From positions 19,050 through 83,049 of the forward strand of contig CAMWTS010000005.1 in NCBI GenBank assembly GCA_947177225.1: a DNA stretch of 64,000 nucleotides, in the 5' to 3' direction. A program made the translations under genes and the position numbers. Of this stretch, positions 61,681 to 64,000 are shown in pieces (position 1 is the first letter of the stretch; each line of letters starts with the position of its first letter). Origin of the DNA: an uncultured Alistipes sp. (GTDB lineage: Bacteria; Bacteroidota; Bacteroidia; Bacteroidales; Rikenellaceae). The notes beneath the pieces are model-generated. The model worked only from the letters and a program-made list of their open reading frames with translations, made no database searches and had not been told where the DNA came from.

Positions 61681-63066
61681 TGCAAGCACGATTACCTTGA
61701 AACAGTGTATCCCGAACCTCCCGCACCCGACAGCCGAAGCTCCGAGACGGAGATACCCGTTGCCGAAGCCGCAGCCGCACTCAACCGATTTCTCGATACT
61801 ACCGATCCCGTCACGCGCGGCGGACGGCGGACAATAGCCAGCATCGACCGTGTCTCGGCGGCCGACATGTTTCCGGCGGCAACACGCAGCGACGAAATGC
61901 CCGAAGCCGGCGATCTGCTCTATGTGGTCAATTTCTCAGGCGACGAGGGATATGCCATTCTCGGTGCCGACAGCCGTCTCGACACAGTGCTTATCGTTGG
62001 CGACACGGGGAATTTCGATCCATCGCTATTCGACTCGCCAGAAGCGGAATCTCTGCTTCCCGGCGACAACCCCGACTCTCTGCCGGGTTGTATGCCAGAT
62101 TCTGAACAAGAAACAGAGCCGACATTATATGATCTATACAGCGAGGAGTACGACGAATATTATCTCGGATCATCGGATACCGGCAACGAAGGCCTTATAG
62201 TCGACTTATTATCCGACTACACCCAACGGCAAATAATATGGGCAGGCAATCGAGAAGAATACAACGGCTGGCACGGGGGCGGTGGAATCGTCAATGTCGA
62301 GCCGTTATTGAAAACTTGCTGGCACCAAGGTTATCCTTATAACAGCCATTTCCATTTTGCACCGGCATCGGATAAAGATCGTGCCGGAGAACAACGTCCG
62401 GCGGGTTGCACGACAATCGCAGCCGCACAAATACTGGTATGCCGTAAAGATCTGGACCTGACCGCTAAATTCGGAATAACCGGCACGACATGGGAAGATA
62501 TGGAGGGGTTTATCGTTAAGGGAAATCCTAACACATCAGAATTATCCCATCAAGAAGATATTGCATCAATGGCAAAACATATTGCCGACGGAATAGGCGT
62601 CAAATATAACTATAACGGATCAGGCGGAACTTTCGCGTTACCGGCAAAAGTCAAAAAATATTTGGAGAGATTGGGATACGATGTCGATAAATACGAAGGA
62701 TTCGATAAAGATATACAACATCACATAGTTCGCAGTTTAGATAAAGGACGCCCCGTATTTATAGGAGCACTGGCACCCAATTGTAATGGTCATGCATGGG
62801 TCATCGATGGCTGTAAATACCATTATGAATCCGAGACCTATTTCAATCATTGCAATTTCGGCTGGAAAGGAGGCAGCAGTAACGGGTGGTACTACTATAA
62901 TTTATTCATATATTCCGAGTGTGAATCTTTAGACAGCGGTAACCCGACCGGAACACATACTCCAAATCCTCATCGAGGCCAAGACAACTCTAATTGCTAT
63001 CCTCAGAATTGGGACGGCGATAACTTTTCTTACACATGGGCTTTTAGAACTCTAATAATAAAATAA
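61633..63066 (+). CDS. C10-family (streptopain-like) cysteine peptidase lipoprotein
   Basis: A 477-residue protein with lipobox ALISC (Cys17). A propeptide region (AAAALNRFLDTTDP, TRGGRRTIASI, and YVVNFSGDEGYAILGADSR near 95, as in C10 propeptides) precedes the catalytic domain. The nucleophile is Cys in RPAGCTTIAAAQIL near 258, the His is in CNGHAWVIDG near 386, and FGWKGGSSNGWY near 413 completes the site. All are intact. Homologues include SpeB, interpain and Bacteroides fragilis Bfp. It is exported and probably surface-bound. The next gene starts 4 bp after. Confidence 0.9.
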   Translation: MKQRYAILFFVFALISCKHDYLETVYPEPPAPDSRSSETEIPVAEAAAALNRFLDTTDPVTRGGRRTIASIDRVSAADMFPAATRSDEMPEAGDLLYVVNFSGDEGYAILGADSRLDTVLIVGDTGNFDPSLFDSPEAESLLPGDNPDSLPGCMPDSEQETEPTLYDLYSEEYDEYYLGSSDTGNEGLIVDLLSDYTQRQIIWAGNREEYNGWHGGGGIVNVEPLLKTCWHQGYPYNSHFHFAPASDKDRAGEQRPAGCTTIAAAQILVCRKDLDLTAKFGITGTTWEDMEGFIVKGNPNTSELSHQEDIASMAKHIADGIGVKYNYNGSGGTFALPAKVKKYLERLGYDVDKYEGFDKDIQHHIVRSLDKGRPVFIGALAPNCNGHAWVIDGCKYHYESETYFNHCNFGWKGGSSNGWYYYNLFIYSECESLDSGNPTGTHTPNPHRGQDNSNCYPQNWDGDNFSYTWAFRTLIIK

Positions 63067-63070
63067 CTCT

Positions 63071-63745
63071 ATGAAATCGAAGATACTGCATACTATATAT
63101 ATTTATTGTCTTATTTTATTGAGTGCATGTATTAAGCCATCGTCCAACAGCCGTCACTATAAATCTCCGGGATATATTTTCATGTACGGTAACCTTAGTG
63201 AAATAAAGACATATTCGAGTTATATACAAGATCGGACTGTATTATTGTATATTCATACTACTTACTATACAGGAGCAGAAGATTATCTTCTCTCTGGCGA
63301 TCAAAGATACTATGACTTGTGCGTTAAATACGGAGACTTAAAACCTGGCGGGCAAAACTGCCATGTAGAATATGGCGGATTTTTCGGGTCAGGGGCCGTG
63401 GCCATTGCCGAAGCAATCGATGCGATACATATAACAAGCTCCGAGGATTGGGACTCGGAGCATACGGCAGGGACATTGCTCGACGATATTTTCTTTGTCG
63501 AGTACGACTCCTACTACCGCTATATCCGCAATAACTACACGGGCGAACCAGTCGAACATTGCAGCAAGCCTTTGGCGGATATACGGCCGGGTGATATGTA
63601 TCTCGCCCACAAGATTTCGTTTAACGCCGAAACATTGCCCGCCGTCGCCAAGCAACACACCCTAACCGTCGAATTTCTGCTCGATACGGGAGAGACAATC
63701 GCATACGAAGCCTTTGTCGACTTTGCGGCGTCCGAAACAAAATAG
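63071..63745 (+). CDS. Lipoprotein paired with the C10 peptidase
   Basis: A 224-residue lipoprotein (lipobox LLSAC, Cys20) 4 bp after the peptidase. The body has a Tyr-rich N-terminal part and a C-terminal IRPGDMYLAHKISFNAETL and LTVEFLLDTGETIAYE region that looks beta-rich. No family recognised. In B. fragilis, C10 peptidase genes are coupled to Spi-like inhibitor genes; a similar inhibitor role is an inference from position. Base composition of the first 300 bp looks more AT-rich than the rest. Confidence 0.68.
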   Translation: MKSKILHTIYIYCLILLSACIKPSSNSRHYKSPGYIFMYGNLSEIKTYSSYIQDRTVLLYIHTTYYTGAEDYLLSGDQRYYDLCVKYGDLKPGGQNCHVEYGGFFGSGAVAIAEAIDAIHITSSEDWDSEHTAGTLLDDIFFVEYDSYYRYIRNNYTGEPVEHCSKPLADIRPGDMYLAHKISFNAETLPAVAKQHTLTVEFLLDTGETIAYEAFVDFAASETK

Positions 63746-63822
63746 CAGGGGAATAATAAACCGAAACATTGTTTTTTGTCTGCACGATCGACATTTATTC
63801 CGTAAAACTTGAAAACAGACAC
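63746..63822. other. Short gap before the second leader copy
   Basis: No feature other than a weak -33 place for the next promoter. Confidence 0.4.
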
Positions 63823-63886
63823 AAAAATGTCTATCTTTGTCAAAACGCCAACCGTATCCGACATGTAGCTAAGAGGATTTGCACCC

Positions 63887-63961
63887 ATGTTTTATCGCAA
63901 TAATTCGGGTTACATAAAATACACTGGCAATTTAAAATTACCGTCAACTCTGTTATTATGA
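63887..63961 (+). CDS. Upstream ORF, second copy (24 codons)
   Basis: Same frame as 61562-61636, with one amino-acid change (Leu to Ser near the end) and three silent changes. Its TGA overlaps the ATG of the next gene. Confidence 0.5.
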   Translation: MFYRNNSGYIKYTGNLKLPSTLLL

Positions 63962-64000
63962 AACGCTGTTCTGCAATTTTGTTTTTCGTTTTTGCACTTA
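63958..64000 (+). CDS. Start of a second C10-type lipoprotein gene (cut by window end)
   Basis: Only 14 codons are visible: MKRCSAILFFVFAL, matching the signal peptide of the C10 peptidase at 61633 (MKQRYAILFFVFAL). It is probably a paralogue, but the catalytic part lies outside the window. The second protein might have the same or another mature domain. Confidence 0.6.
   Translation, partial: MKRCSAILFFVFAL

Larger units (their letters stand above)
63823..64000 (+). repeat. Duplicated promoter-leader-signal sequence, copy 2 (runs off window)
   Basis: About 93% identical by eye to 61498-61675. Includes TATCTTTG at 63832-63839 and the start-stop ATGTAG. Confidence 0.92.

Noticed and set aside
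1..64000. CRISPR array or prophage
   Set aside because: No regularly spaced short direct repeats with unique spacers and no phage structural module were found. The repeat arrays seen have two or three contiguous units without variable spacers.

Overview
The window is a chromosomal segment of a fairly GC-rich member of the Bacteroidales, most likely Rikenellaceae/Alistipes-like; the exact genus is an inference. Evidence: a SusC/SusD pair, promoters of the Bacteroidota type (TTTG, 19-20 bp, TAnnTTTG) before many genes, almost no Shine-Dalgarno sequences, a C10 peptidase lipoprotein and Bacteroidota-style housekeeping genes.

Layout. 1-3026: N-terminal part of an M16 zinc peptidase and a divergent zinc alcohol dehydrogenase. 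3027-8579: tRNA-Arg with a tandem partial copy of its 3' end, hypothetical lipoprotein and zinc-ribbon membrane proteins, a structured RNA candidate (possibly 6S-like) and small remnant ORFs. 8580-13030: tightly packed minus-strand operon lptB-aroA-aroC-prmC-recX with ATGA overlaps. 13118-25474: recQ, rsmA, a lipoprotein, an Hsp20 with a large repeat-containing insertion, rpsP-rimM, a DUF418 membrane protein, mnmA, a degenerate endonuclease-fold protein, pyruvate phosphate dikinase and a small outer-membrane protein. 25877-34916: outer-membrane protein, def, ruvX, glyS, radC, rnc, fabF, acpP on the minus strand, then pepE, yraN and waaA on the plus strand.

35365-45186 is a RagAB/SusCD-type nutrient uptake locus whose enzyme is a subtilisin-like lipoprotein, not a glycosidase, so peptide acquisition is the likely role. 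45752-50294 is a defence island: a DUF4435 protein divergent from two D12-class adenine methyltransferases and a large endonuclease in an overlapping operon, best read as a type IIS restriction-modification system. 50305-52027 holds a SUI1 factor, a flavodoxin-ferredoxin protein and tRNA-Lys followed by two ~161-bp tandem units, each ending in a copy of the tRNA 3' end.

52111-64000: a truncated GH2-like protein without its acid/base motif, a CE1-type esterase, an HsdR_N nuclease-fold protein, a His-rich small membrane protein with a TonB-dependent receptor carrying a Cys-x-x-Cys plug motif, a Bax-inhibitor-1 protein, another zinc-ribbon membrane protein, aroB, and a C10 peptidase/lipoprotein pair whose promoter, leader and signal peptide recur at the window edge.

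The most unusual signals are: (1) tRNA 3'-end/terminator tandem units at both tRNA genes; (2) three arrays of a ~70-78 bp repeat carrying a consensus promoter that always faces the next gene, with 20-bp spacing only in the gene-proximal unit; (3) a conserved 24-codon upstream ORF ending in an ATGA overlap with the C10 peptidase start; (4) two proteins that look like pseudoenzymes; (5) the Hsp20 octapeptide insertion.
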